A stretch of DNA of 64,000 nucleotides from positions 62,001-126,000 of the forward strand of contig NZ_PVTJ01000013.1 in assembly GCF_003002955.1 (NCBI RefSeq). The letters run 5' to 3'. This stretch comes from Glycomyces artemisiae (GTDB taxonomy: Bacteria > Actinomycetota > Actinomycetes > Mycobacteriales > Micromonosporaceae). Below are positions 57,381 to 64,000 of this stretch, piece after piece. The translations under genes were made by a program, and so were the position numbers. The stretch's first letter is position 1, and each line of letters starts with the position of its first letter. The notes beneath the pieces are model-generated. The model made no database searches. It saw only the letters and a program-made list of their open reading frames with translations, and was not told the DNA's origin.

Positions 57381-58445
57381 TCAGTTGCCGTTGAGGACGG
57401 GCCAGCCCGCCGAGTTCCATTCGATCCGCTCGATGTCGAGCGTGAAGCCGCCGTTCGATCCGTACGCGTGGTAGGCCATCAGGCCGCGGTGGATCGACTG
57501 GCCGCCGGCGGCGACGTTGTTCCCGTACGCGCCCAGCACGACCGTGCCGCCGCCGTTGCGCATGTCCACTCCGGACGCATCGACGAACGGCCCGGTGGGG
57601 GAGGCGGACCGGCCGACGGTGATCTTGTACGTCGAGTCCGCTCCGGCGCAGCACGTGCCGATCGAGGTGAACAGGTAGTAGTAGCTCCCGTGCTTGGTCA
57701 TCGAGGGCGCTTCGATACCGCCGCTCTTGGTGGCCAGGCGGATCGGGGTCGCTCCCGAGGCGGGCTTGCCGGAGGGCCAGTCGAGCTGGATCGTGTGGAT
57801 GCCCTGCCACCAGGACCCGAAGACCATCCAGTGGCGGCCGGAGTCGTCGACGACGATGTTCGGGTCGATCGCGTTGTAGGCGTTGCCGTTGTAGGACTGG
57901 AAGACCGCGCCCTTGTCGGTCCAGCCGTAGCCCGGGGCCGACGGGTCGAGAGTCGGGCTCGTGGCGAGGCCGATCGCCGAGCGCTGCGAGCCGAACGTGG
58001 AGGCCGCGTAGTAGAGGTAGTAGAGGCCCTGCGCGGCGTCGTAGTGGATTTCGGGCGCCCACAGGTTCGTGACGCCGGGGATCTGCTGGGTGATCCACGC
58101 GGGCTTGGCGTTCCAGACGGTGCCGATGGACTGCCAGGTCCGGCCGCCGTCGGTGGACCGGCGGATCGATGGCGTGCCGCCGCCGAAGCGCTCGTCGCCC
58201 GTGGCGAAGACGTACCAGGGCTCGCCCGCGCACCCGGCCCACAGGGCGGGGTCGTGGGCGCCGAGGCTGCCGCCGACCGAGGGCGGCTGGGCCGGAGCGC
58301 AGTCCTGCCGCGCTGTGATGTCGGCGTTGGCGTTCGCGTTGACGAGCATGAATGTGGCGGCGGTTGTCAAGGCGGCGATCAGCACGGCGAGCGCGGCGGT
58401 GAGCCGCCGCCTCCGCCCCGTGCGGACGGTGGTCTCGGTTCTCAT
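57381..58445 (-). CDS. Secreted GH43 endo-1,5-alpha-L-arabinanase
   Basis: 354 residues. Basic N-terminus and hydrophobic signal/anchor to about residue 42. The propeller carries Asp65 (GAHDPALW), Asp194 (AIDPNIVVDDSGRHW, with VFGSWWQGI) and Glu245 (GGIEAPSMTKHGSYYYLFTS), the GH43 triad; NLWAPEIHYDAAQGLYYLYY, and SYNGNAYNAIDP, are hallmarks of endo-arabinanases. It cuts alpha-1,5-arabinan and the downstream GH43 enzyme would release arabinose. An inverted repeat about 107 bases upstream may bind a LacI-type regulator not encoded here. Confidence 0.88.
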   Translation of the reverse strand: MRTETTVRTGRRRRLTAALAVLIAALTTAATFMLVNANANADITARQDCAPAQPPSVGGSLGAHDPALWAGCAGEPWYVFATGDERFGGGTPSIRRSTDGGRTWQSIGTVWNAKPAWITQQIPGVTNLWAPEIHYDAAQGLYYLYYAASTFGSQRSAIGLATSPTLDPSAPGYGWTDKGAVFQSYNGNAYNAIDPNIVVDDSGRHWMVFGSWWQGIHTIQLDWPSGKPASGATPIRLATKSGGIEAPSMTKHGSYYYLFTSIGTCCAGADSTYKITVGRSASPTGPFVDASGVDMRNGGGTVVLGAYGNNVAAGGQSIHRGLMAYHAYGSNGGFTLDIERIEWNSAGWPVLNGN

Positions 58446-58551
58446 TGGTGGACTCCTTCTGCCCCTGTGTGAGGGAGGGGCGGCCGAGTCGGGGCCGGGT
58501 GCGGTACCGGGTGACGCTCGGCCGTCGAGGACTGGATCTGTCTTGATATTT

Positions 58552-58569
58552 GCGTATGTCGATATACGC
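58552..58569. promoter_or_regulatory. Inverted repeat upstream of the arabinanase operon
   Basis: GCGTAT (58552-58557) and ATACGC (58564-58569) around GTCGAT, in an AT-rich promoter region. Candidate operator for a sugar-responsive repressor. Confidence 0.5.
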
Positions 58570-58653
58570 GTAGACAGGCTAACCGAGTTTTACCGCTAAC
58601 ACAAGGATTTTCTACAACGTTGCATTCTGTGGTTCACCGGTCCACGGAACGCA

Positions 58654-58687
58654 GCAGGCCGCCGTCCCGACCGGGACGGCGGCCTGC
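58654..58687. terminator. Hairpin terminator of the NmrA gene
   Basis: 15-bp perfect stem GCAGGCCGCCGTCCC (58654-58668), GACC loop and complement to 58687, eight bases past the NmrA stop on the minus strand. Confidence 0.8.
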
Positions 58688-58695
58688 GCTGCGGG

Positions 58696-59514
58696 TCAGC
58701 GGAACGCCGCGGCGTTCCGCTTCGCCCACTCGGCGAACGAGGTCGCGGGGCGGCCGAGGAGGCGCTCGACCTCGGGGCTGACGTGCAGCTCGGCCCGGTT
58801 CGGGGCGCCGATGACGTCGAGCGAGCCCTCCACGATCTCGGCGGGCCAGTACTGGAGGAGCTGCTCGAAGGCGGCCTCGCGGGTCTGCTCGGTGAACGCG
58901 ACCGGCTCGCCGAGGGCCGCCCCGATCGCCTCGGCCTGCTGCCGGGGCGTGACCAGGGCCGGGCCGGTGAGCAGGTACGCGCGGCCGGTGTGGCCGTCCT
59001 CGGTGAGCACGGTGGCGGCGACCTCCGCGATGTCGCGGGGGTCGATGAGCGGCAGCCCGACGTCCCCGAACGGCATGATCATCTCGCGGCGGGTGCGGAT
59101 CGTCTCGGCGGCCCACGGGATCGCGTTGCTGGCGAAGCCGCCCGGCCGCAGGAGCGTCCATTCGATACCGCTTGCGGTGACGGCGTTCTCGAAGGCCTGA
59201 GTCTCCGCGCTCGGCCTGGTGACGGCCCGCTCGGAGGAGAGGAAGACGATCCGGCCGATCCCGGCCGCGTCGGCGGCCTTGAGGATCGCCGCGATGTCGA
59301 GCGAGTGGTCGAGGGTGAGCAGGAACAGCCGGTCGGCCCCGGCGAAGGCGGCGTCGAGGGTCTCGGGCCGCGTGAAGTCGGCGGTGCGGTGCGCGACGCC
59401 GGGCGGGAGCTCGGCCTCGCCGCGGGACACGGCGGTCACGTCCTCGCCGCGGGCGGCGAGGATCTCGACGAGCGGGCGGCCCACGTTGCCGGTGGCTCCG
59501 GTGACGACGATCAT
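58696..59514 (-). CDS. NmrA-family NAD(P)-binding reductase
   Basis: 272 residues. MIVVTGATGNVGRPLVEILA is the nucleotide-binding motif; IGRIVFLSSERAVTRPSAET and the C-terminal VERLLGRPATSFAEWAKRNA are shared with stand-alone NmrA proteins of actinomycetes. Divergent from an HxlR regulator across an 88-base gap with a clear operator, so it is probably induced by an electrophile or quinone. Paralogous in arrangement to the pair at 42082-43488. Confidence 0.87.
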   Translation of the reverse strand: MIVVTGATGNVGRPLVEILAARGEDVTAVSRGEAELPPGVAHRTADFTRPETLDAAFAGADRLFLLTLDHSLDIAAILKAADAAGIGRIVFLSSERAVTRPSAETQAFENAVTASGIEWTLLRPGGFASNAIPWAAETIRTRREMIMPFGDVGLPLIDPRDIAEVAATVLTEDGHTGRAYLLTGPALVTPRQQAEAIGAALGEPVAFTEQTREAAFEQLLQYWPAEIVEGSLDVIGAPNRAELHVSPEVERLLGRPATSFAEWAKRNAAAFR

Positions 59515-59545
59515 CTTGGTTTCCTTCCGTAGACGGTGTGAAACC

Positions 59546-59592
59546 CAAGGTAGGAGCGAAACTTACTTCTGGGAAGGACGTACCTTGAGGTA
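59546..59592. promoter_or_regulatory. HxlR operator
   Basis: CAAGGTA (59546-59552) and TACCTTG (59581-59587) form a perfect 7-bp inverted repeat with 28 bases between; TACCTTGAGGTA (59581-59592) is itself a palindrome. Lies in the divergent NmrA/HxlR gap. Confidence 0.7.
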
Positions 59593-59602
59593 AGCTCATG
59601 AC

Positions 59603-59995
59603 ATGCCAGGAGGAAAACAGGCAGCGGTGCTGCCGGCGCCGGAAGGCAGTGGGCTCTTTCACACCGACTGCCCCGCAAGGCAGGTGCTCGACCACATCAC
59701 GAGCCGCTGGGGCATCTGGGTCCTGCTCGCCCTGCGCGACGGGGAGCTCCGCTTCTTCGAGCTGCGCGAGCGCATCGACGGCATCAGCGAGAAGATGCTC
59801 TCCCAGACCCTGCGCACCCTCGTGCGCGACGGCCTGGTCTGGCGCGAGGTCGAGCCGTCCACCCCGCCGAAGGTCACCTACGGCCTCAACGAGGTCGGCC
59901 GCGGCACCAGCGACCGCCTCGTCGAGATGTTCGACTGGATCAAGGCCAACGCCGAGGTCATCTGCGCCGAGCGGGGCGGGCCCGACGCGAACTGA
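59603..59995 (+). CDS. HxlR-family transcriptional regulator
   Basis: 130 residues. DCPARQVLDHITSRWGIWVL, LALRDGELRFFELRERIDGI, SEKMLSQTLRTLVRDGLVWR and PPKVTYGLNEVGRG form the winged helix. Cys at the conserved N-terminal position (TDCPARQV) may sense electrophiles; a second Cys is near the end (EVICAERGG). Divergent from the NmrA gene it should repress. Operator copies run to within 11 bases of its ATG, so it is probably autoregulated. Confidence 0.87.
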   Translation: MPGGKQAAVLPAPEGSGLFHTDCPARQVLDHITSRWGIWVLLALRDGELRFFELRERIDGISEKMLSQTLRTLVRDGLVWREVEPSTPPKVTYGLNEVGRGTSDRLVEMFDWIKANAEVICAERGGPDAN

Positions 59996-60005
59996 CACGG
60001 ATCGT

Positions 60006-60035
60006 GCATCCTATATCCTATAGGATATAGGATGC
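60006..60035. terminator. 30-nt perfect AT-rich palindrome
   Basis: Half-site GCATCCTATATCCTA (60006-60020) is followed directly by its full complement to 60035, between the stops of two convergent genes. Its position fits a terminator; its composition (repeated ATCCTATA) and perfect symmetry look more like a GntR-type operator. Confidence 0.55.
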
Positions 60036-60037
60036 GG

Positions 60038-60868
60038 TCAGATGAGGGTGAAGCGCTGGGAGTCCCCCGAATCGCAGGCGGCCGTGGCGGTTGGTTCGCC
60101 CGAAGTGGATGAGCGGCCTTCGAGGATGCCGACGCACAGGCCGGAAGCCGAGGTCTTGATGGTGTACCCGCCGCCGCCGAGCGGCGTGAGCTCCCAGAAC
60201 TGGGTCTCGGTGAACTCGCAGGAGTACGCGGCCATGAGATAGCCCTCCTGATCTGCGGGCGCGTCGGCGCCCATGCAGGCGCTCCAGTCGGCGAAGTGCA
60301 TGTTGAACACGTACACGCCCTCGTCCCAGGCGACGACCTGGAGCGTCGAGGGGTTCGTGGAGCCGCAGGAGGCGAGCACGACGACCGTGCGGCCCTCGTT
60401 GTTCGGCTCGGGGCCGGTGCTCAGGCACAGGCCGCTGGCCTCCTGCTTGATCCGGTACCAGCCGTCGGCCGGGTACTCCGGTTCCGGTTCGGGCGCTTCG
60501 GATTCGGGCTCCTCGGTGGTGTTCCGCGGGGCGTCGGCGGCCTCCTCGCCCGTCGTATCGGAAGGCGACGGCGACGGGCTGGGGGAGGGCGACGGAGACG
60601 GCGAGTCCGAAGGGGACGGCGTCGAGGCGAGCGAGGTGCTCGCGTCCTGCGCGGCGGCGCCGGACCCGCCGCCGTCCCCGGCGGCCATGACCGCGGCGAC
60701 CACCGCCACCGTCAGCACGAGGGCGACGACGGCGGCGGTCCCGGCCATGGTCTGGCTGGTGCCCAGGCGCATCCGCGCCCGTTCGAGGCGGTCGCGCAGG
60801 CGCGCGGGCAGGTCGTTCGGCGAGGCGTGCCGGGGCCCGCGGGGCGCGGGAGGCGGCCAGGGTTCCAC
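60038..60868 (-). CDS. Membrane-anchored ricin-type lectin-like protein
   Basis: 276 residues. About 35 cytoplasmic residues, a helix at about 41-63 (MAGTAAVVALVLTVAVVAAV), a Ser/Pro/Glu-rich extracytoplasmic linker (PSPS repeats), then a beta-trefoil-like domain (about 133-276) with GWYRIKQEASGLCLSTGPEP, the Cys-bracketed unit ASGLCVGILEG and CDSGDSQRFTLI with a QRF-type repeat. The Cys-rich ricin-like pattern matches its neighbour. It probably binds a wall or extracellular glycan; no catalytic residues seen. Confidence 0.68.
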   Translation of the reverse strand: MEPWPPPAPRGPRHASPNDLPARLRDRLERARMRLGTSQTMAGTAAVVALVLTVAVVAAVMAAGDGGGSGAAAQDASTSLASTPSPSDSPSPSPSPSPSPSPSDTTGEEAADAPRNTTEEPESEAPEPEPEYPADGWYRIKQEASGLCLSTGPEPNNEGRTVVVLASCGSTNPSTLQVVAWDEGVYVFNMHFADWSACMGADAPADQEGYLMAAYSCEFTETQFWELTPLGGGGYTIKTSASGLCVGILEGRSSTSGEPTATAACDSGDSQRFTLI

Positions 60869-60890
60869 AGGAGGGGTCCTTACAGGAGGG

Positions 60891-61598
60891 TCAGGGGACC
60901 AGCAGGGCGAACCGCTGGTTCGGGTCGTCGGGGTCGCACGGGGCGGTCGCGAGGGCCGCGCCCGCTTCGGCGGCGGCGCCCTCCAGCAGCCCCAGGCACA
61001 GGCCCGAGGCGAGGACGGCGAGGGTGTAGGAGTCGGCTCCGGCGCCGGTGAGCTGGAACCGCTGGAGGTCGGAGTCCGCGCATTCGTAACCGGCGCTGAG
61101 GTATCCGGGCTCGTCGGCGGGGTCGTCGGCGCCCCAGCAGGCCTGCCAGTCGTCCTGGGCGAAGTCGAGCTTCACGGTGTAGACGCCCGCGCCTTCGGAG
61201 GCGAAGCCGAAGCTCGCGGGATACGTTGCGGCGCAGTCGCCGAGGACCATGACGGTGCGCGCGTCGTTGCCCGGCTCGGGCCCGGCGGTCGCGCACAGCC
61301 CGGTGGCCTCCTGGCGGACGAGGTAGGCGCCGTCGGCGGGCAGCGTCGGGGCCGTGTCCCCTCCCGCCTCGGCGGAGGCGGTCGCGTCGCCGGAGGGCTC
61401 GGCCTGCGGCTGGGGGTCGTCCTCGCCGCCGGAGGCGAGCACGGCGGCCACGATCGCCACGAGCAGCACCACGGCGACGACGGCCGCGGTCGCGGCGACG
61501 GCGCGGTTGGCGCCGATGCGGTCGCGCAGGCCCGCGAGCGAGGACTGGATCTTGTCGGGCAGGTCGCGCTGCGGCGCACGCGGATCGGTCTGGGTCAC
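60891..61598 (-). CDS. Membrane-anchored ricin-type paralogue of the preceding gene
   Basis: 235 residues with the same layout as its neighbour: cytoplasmic tail, helix (AVVAVVLLVAIVAAVLASGG, about 40-60), short acidic linker and a beta-trefoil-like domain in which GAYLVRQEATGLCATAGPEP, ASGLCLGLLEGAA and CDPDDPNQRFALL match the paralogue piece by piece. The pair arose by tandem duplication. A 22-base gap suggests co-transcription with the downstream copy. Confidence 0.68.
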   Translation of the reverse strand: MTQTDPRAPQRDLPDKIQSSLAGLRDRIGANRAVAATAAVVAVVLLVAIVAAVLASGGEDDPQPQAEPSGDATASAEAGGDTAPTLPADGAYLVRQEATGLCATAGPEPGNDARTVMVLGDCAATYPASFGFASEGAGVYTVKLDFAQDDWQACWGADDPADEPGYLSAGYECADSDLQRFQLTGAGADSYTLAVLASGLCLGLLEGAAAEAGAALATAPCDPDDPNQRFALLVP

Positions 61599-61645
61599 AG
61601 TGGAGGGTTCCTAGCTCGGGGGAGGGGCGGGCCGCCCTTCCCGGT

Positions 61646-64000
61646 TCACTGGTCCTTGCGCTGGTCCACGAAGGCGTCGACGTAGCTCTCGTAGAGCTTG
61701 CCGGTCTTCGCGTCGAACAGCTGCTGGAGCGCCGCGTTGGCCTCGCGGAAGTCGAGGTTGCCGCGGTGCTGGTCGCTGCTGGGCGGGTCGTTGGCCTTGA
61801 GCAGCTCGTCGGCGTCGCGCAGGCGGTACTCGCCGTCGGCGCCCTTCTCGACCAGGCGCGAGTCGATCGCGCGCACGTCGTCGATGTCCACACCGGACTT
61901 CGAGTCGGAGAGGAGGTTGGAGACCACGCTGTGGGTGACCTCGAAGCCGAACTTCTCGTACTCGGGGTCGCCCTCGCGGTCCCCCTGGGCGGGGGCGCCG
62001 TTGTCGGCGAACTGCCAGATGCCGCTGGACTCGATCTGGTTGGGCGACCACTTGCCGAGTTCCAGGCCCTCGCGGATGAGGATCTGGCCGACGCCCTTGA
62101 TGGCCTTGACCTGCGGGATCTCGGTGACGATCTCCTTGAGGATCGTGGAGGCCGAGCGCACCCACGTGGCGTGCTGCTTGTCCACGGTGGCCTCGTCGGC
62201 GGCGTCGCCCGTGGCGTCCTCGTACACGTTCTTGTACGCGGTGTCGAGCAGGCCGATGAGGCCGCCGTCCTCCAGGGCCTCCTTGCGCGCGTCCTGCCAG
62301 CCCTTCCAGTCGGCCATGTCGCCGGCCTCGGCGATGACCTTCGCGTAGGCCGCCTCGCCGAGCGCGTTCCCGGCGGTCTTGTCGCCCATGACGAGTTCGA
62401 CGAAGCGGGCGCGGGTCCCCTTGTCCAGGAACATGTCGTCGGCGCGGGGGTCGTTGCTGAGGGTCAGCTCGGAGTCGCGGTCGACGTTGGGCGCGTCGAG
62501 GTAGTCGATGTAGGTGATCGCGGTGCGGCCCATGGATTGCGCGATGAGCGGGTTCGCGACGCCGAGCGGCGCCTTGTCGAACTCGCCGATGTTCCCGTAC
62601 CCGTCGGTGAAGAACTGGTACGCCGACTCGTTCCAGTGCTCGGCGGCCTTGTCGTTCGTCATCGTGGTGATGAGGTGGTAGGCGGCCTCGGTCGCCAGGT
62701 CCTGGAGCTCCTTGTCCCCGGAGGTGGCCGCGCGCGGGATCCAGTCGATGAGCTTGGCGCCGGTGGCGCCGCCGTCCTCCCACTGGTGGCCGAACATCTC
62801 GCGCAGGACGTGCTCGGCGGTGTCCTCCTTGTAGAACGGGTGCTCGATGTCCCCGTTGAGGATCGCGGTGTTGGCCTCGAAGTTGGCGGTGCTGTGGTCC
62901 AGGAGCGTGCGGGCGGTCGCCTCGCTGATGGTGAACACCGATCCGCTGCCGTCGGAGTCGAGGTGCTCGGCCGTCGCGATCGTGATCGCCGCGGAGAAGT
63001 CCCGGCCGCCCTGCATGAGCGCCATGCCCTGGTCGTCGAGCGCGTCGAACATGGACGCGAGGGCGCGCAGCTCGTCGCCGTCGGAGGGCTCGGACATGCG
63101 GTAGGGGAGGGCGTCCTTGCCCTTGCCGCCCGCATAGGCCGCCACGAAGTTCCGCACGGAGTCGGGGAGGCGGGCGGTGCCGCCGCCGAGCTTCTCGTCG
63201 GAGACGGCGAGGAGGCCGCCGCCCATCCCGGCGAGGATGAGCGCCTTGTCGGCGTCGGACCAGTTCGTGTCGCCCAGGAGCTCGGGCATGTCGAAGACGC
63301 TCTTGTCGATCGCGCCGAAGAACCGCTCCAGGTAGTCGAGCTCGCCCGCGGACAGCCGCTCGCCGATGGACTGGAGGTAGTGGGCGCGTTCGATGAGCGC
63401 CTGGAGGGCGCCGAGCTGGCCGCGGACCGAGGCGGGGAGGTCCTCCACGTTGCCCCGCGCGATCGCGTCGAGCAGGTCCTTGCCGAGGACGCCGCCCCAG
63501 TCGCCGGTGAGCGGCAGCGGGGCGTTCATCCCGAAGAGGCTGTACAGGGCCCAGGAGTCGACGCCGCCTTCCGCCATGGCGCGCAGGTTCTCCGGGGTCG
63601 GGCCCTCCTTGAGGCGGGCGCCCGTGTCGGCGGCGTCCTGTTTGAACTTCTCGTACGCGGCGTTCGCGGCGGCGTTCATCTCGGCGAGCTTGAGCTGCCC
63701 GGCGTAGGCCGTGGCCTCCTCGGTCGCGGCCTCCCGCTCGGCGGGCGTCAGGTTCGGGGTGCCGCCGCCCACTTCGGACTCGCGGATGCCGAACGAGTCG
63801 CCGACCGCGGCCTCCCACTCGGCGAGCAGGGCCTTCACGGCCTCCTTGTACTCGCGCACCGAGCCGGCCCACTGGACGGTCACGGCCGAGCCCCAGACGG
63901 CGCCCTCCATGGCGGCGGTCGCCGCGGACAGGAACTCGCCGCCGCGGCGCTTGATCGGCTCGGACACCAGCTCGCTGAACTCGACGGCGGTATGGTCCAT
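61646..64000 (-). CDS. Large WXG-like actinobacterial protein, at the right window edge
   Basis: 784 residues from an ATG occupying the last three bases of the window; whether this is the true start cannot be checked. The N-terminal 70 residues form a helical hairpin with SAATAAMEGAVWGSAVTVQW, reminiscent of WXG100/LXG domains of type VII secretion clients. The rest is helical, Asp/Glu/Ala-rich, with a central part including SDGDELRALASMFDALDDQG, FTISEATARTLLDHSTANFE and a C-terminal RDADELLKAND. I do not recognise an enzymatic motif. It is upstream of, and on the same strand as, the two ricin-type genes (47-base gap). Confidence 0.65.
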   Translation of the reverse strand: MDHTAVEFSELVSEPIKRRGGEFLSAATAAMEGAVWGSAVTVQWAGSVREYKEAVKALLAEWEAAVGDSFGIRESEVGGGTPNLTPAEREAATEEATAYAGQLKLAEMNAAANAAYEKFKQDAADTGARLKEGPTPENLRAMAEGGVDSWALYSLFGMNAPLPLTGDWGGVLGKDLLDAIARGNVEDLPASVRGQLGALQALIERAHYLQSIGERLSAGELDYLERFFGAIDKSVFDMPELLGDTNWSDADKALILAGMGGGLLAVSDEKLGGGTARLPDSVRNFVAAYAGGKGKDALPYRMSEPSDGDELRALASMFDALDDQGMALMQGGRDFSAAITIATAEHLDSDGSGSVFTISEATARTLLDHSTANFEANTAILNGDIEHPFYKEDTAEHVLREMFGHQWEDGGATGAKLIDWIPRAATSGDKELQDLATEAAYHLITTMTNDKAAEHWNESAYQFFTDGYGNIGEFDKAPLGVANPLIAQSMGRTAITYIDYLDAPNVDRDSELTLSNDPRADDMFLDKGTRARFVELVMGDKTAGNALGEAAYAKVIAEAGDMADWKGWQDARKEALEDGGLIGLLDTAYKNVYEDATGDAADEATVDKQHATWVRSASTILKEIVTEIPQVKAIKGVGQILIREGLELGKWSPNQIESSGIWQFADNGAPAQGDREGDPEYEKFGFEVTHSVVSNLLSDSKSGVDIDDVRAIDSRLVEKGADGEYRLRDADELLKANDPPSSDQHRGNLDFREANAALQQLFDAKTGKLYESYVDAFVDQRKDQ

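Noticed and set aside
1-64000. tRNA, rRNA, CRISPR arrays, insertion sequences, riboswitches
   Set aside because: No cloverleaf, repeat-spacer array, transposase or known riboswitch pattern could be recognised by eye; a covariance-model scan was not possible here.

Overview
The window is GC-rich, gene-dense actinobacterial chromosome. The strongest pointers are DUF397/Scr1-type regulators, an LppU-like protein, EACC1 plus caspase, a PP2C/SpoIIE-type phosphatase, CBM2- and CBM13-bearing secreted glycoside hydrolases, WXG-like large proteins and many perfect GC hairpins between convergent genes. A soil- or plant-associated filamentous actinomycete is likely (Glycomyces-like is my guess). No rRNA, tRNA, CRISPR array, insertion sequence or replication origin was seen.

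Layout. 1-4.4 kb: a four-carbon acid-sugar catabolic operon on the minus strand (FadR-type GntR regulator, DUF1537 kinase, 3-hydroxyacid dehydrogenase, GntP permease cut by the left edge) with a 21-nt palindromic operator. 4.4-7.7 kb: a TfoX-N protein and a large TPR protein. 7.8-13.2 kb: a minus-strand run of NarL-type histidine kinase, response regulator and a heterodimeric ABC exporter whose degenerate motifs all fall in one of its two ATP sites. 13.3-18.2 kb: a small membrane protein, GNAT, DUF1990, ProC, a membrane protein, a secreted serine protease and a DUF4190 protein. 18.3-24.9 kb: flavin or NAD(P) oxidoreductases next to their own regulators (PadR, a GntR-TetR fusion, TetR), each with a visible operator. 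24.9-26.4 kb: a two-gene conflict module of EACC1 and a caspase-like protease carrying two DivIVA motifs. 26.5-31.4 kb: SRPBCC, winged-helix, OsmC, a CBM2-like membrane protein, a quinone-reductase-like enzyme, and MerR with its target. 31.4-37.8 kb: a secreted CBM2 protein, two methyltransferases, an XRE/MmyB regulator facing an SDR, and an aldo/keto reductase. 37.9-42 kb: a 987-aa GH30 enzyme and a membrane PP2C phosphatase. 42-46.8 kb: HxlR/NmrA oxidoreductases, an MBL-fold hydrolase and an MFS exporter. 46.8-50.1 kb: an accessory patch with more A/T in its codons, holding an SCP1.201/DddA-like deaminase toxin with a small acidic candidate immunity protein, two small orphan genes and a Scr1-like/DUF397 pair. 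50.1-52.4 kb: ArsR facing a P1B-4-type metal ATPase. 52.8-55.8 kb: LppU-like protein, HAD phosphatase, membrane protein. 55.9-58.4 kb: a two-gene arabinan-degrading GH43 operon. 58.7-60 kb: a second HxlR/NmrA pair. 60-64 kb: two paralogous membrane-anchored ricin-type proteins and a large WXG-like protein ending exactly at the window edge.

How the genes work together. The secreted GH30, the two GH43 enzymes and the CBM2 protein suggest extracellular attack on plant arabinogalactan and arabinan, although no sugar importer is next to them. The repeated local unit is a regulator facing an oxidoreductase across a short operator-bearing gap, pointing to graded responses to redox-active or aromatic compounds. 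The EACC1-caspase and deaminase modules are conflict or self-killing functions and are the most interesting parts of the window.
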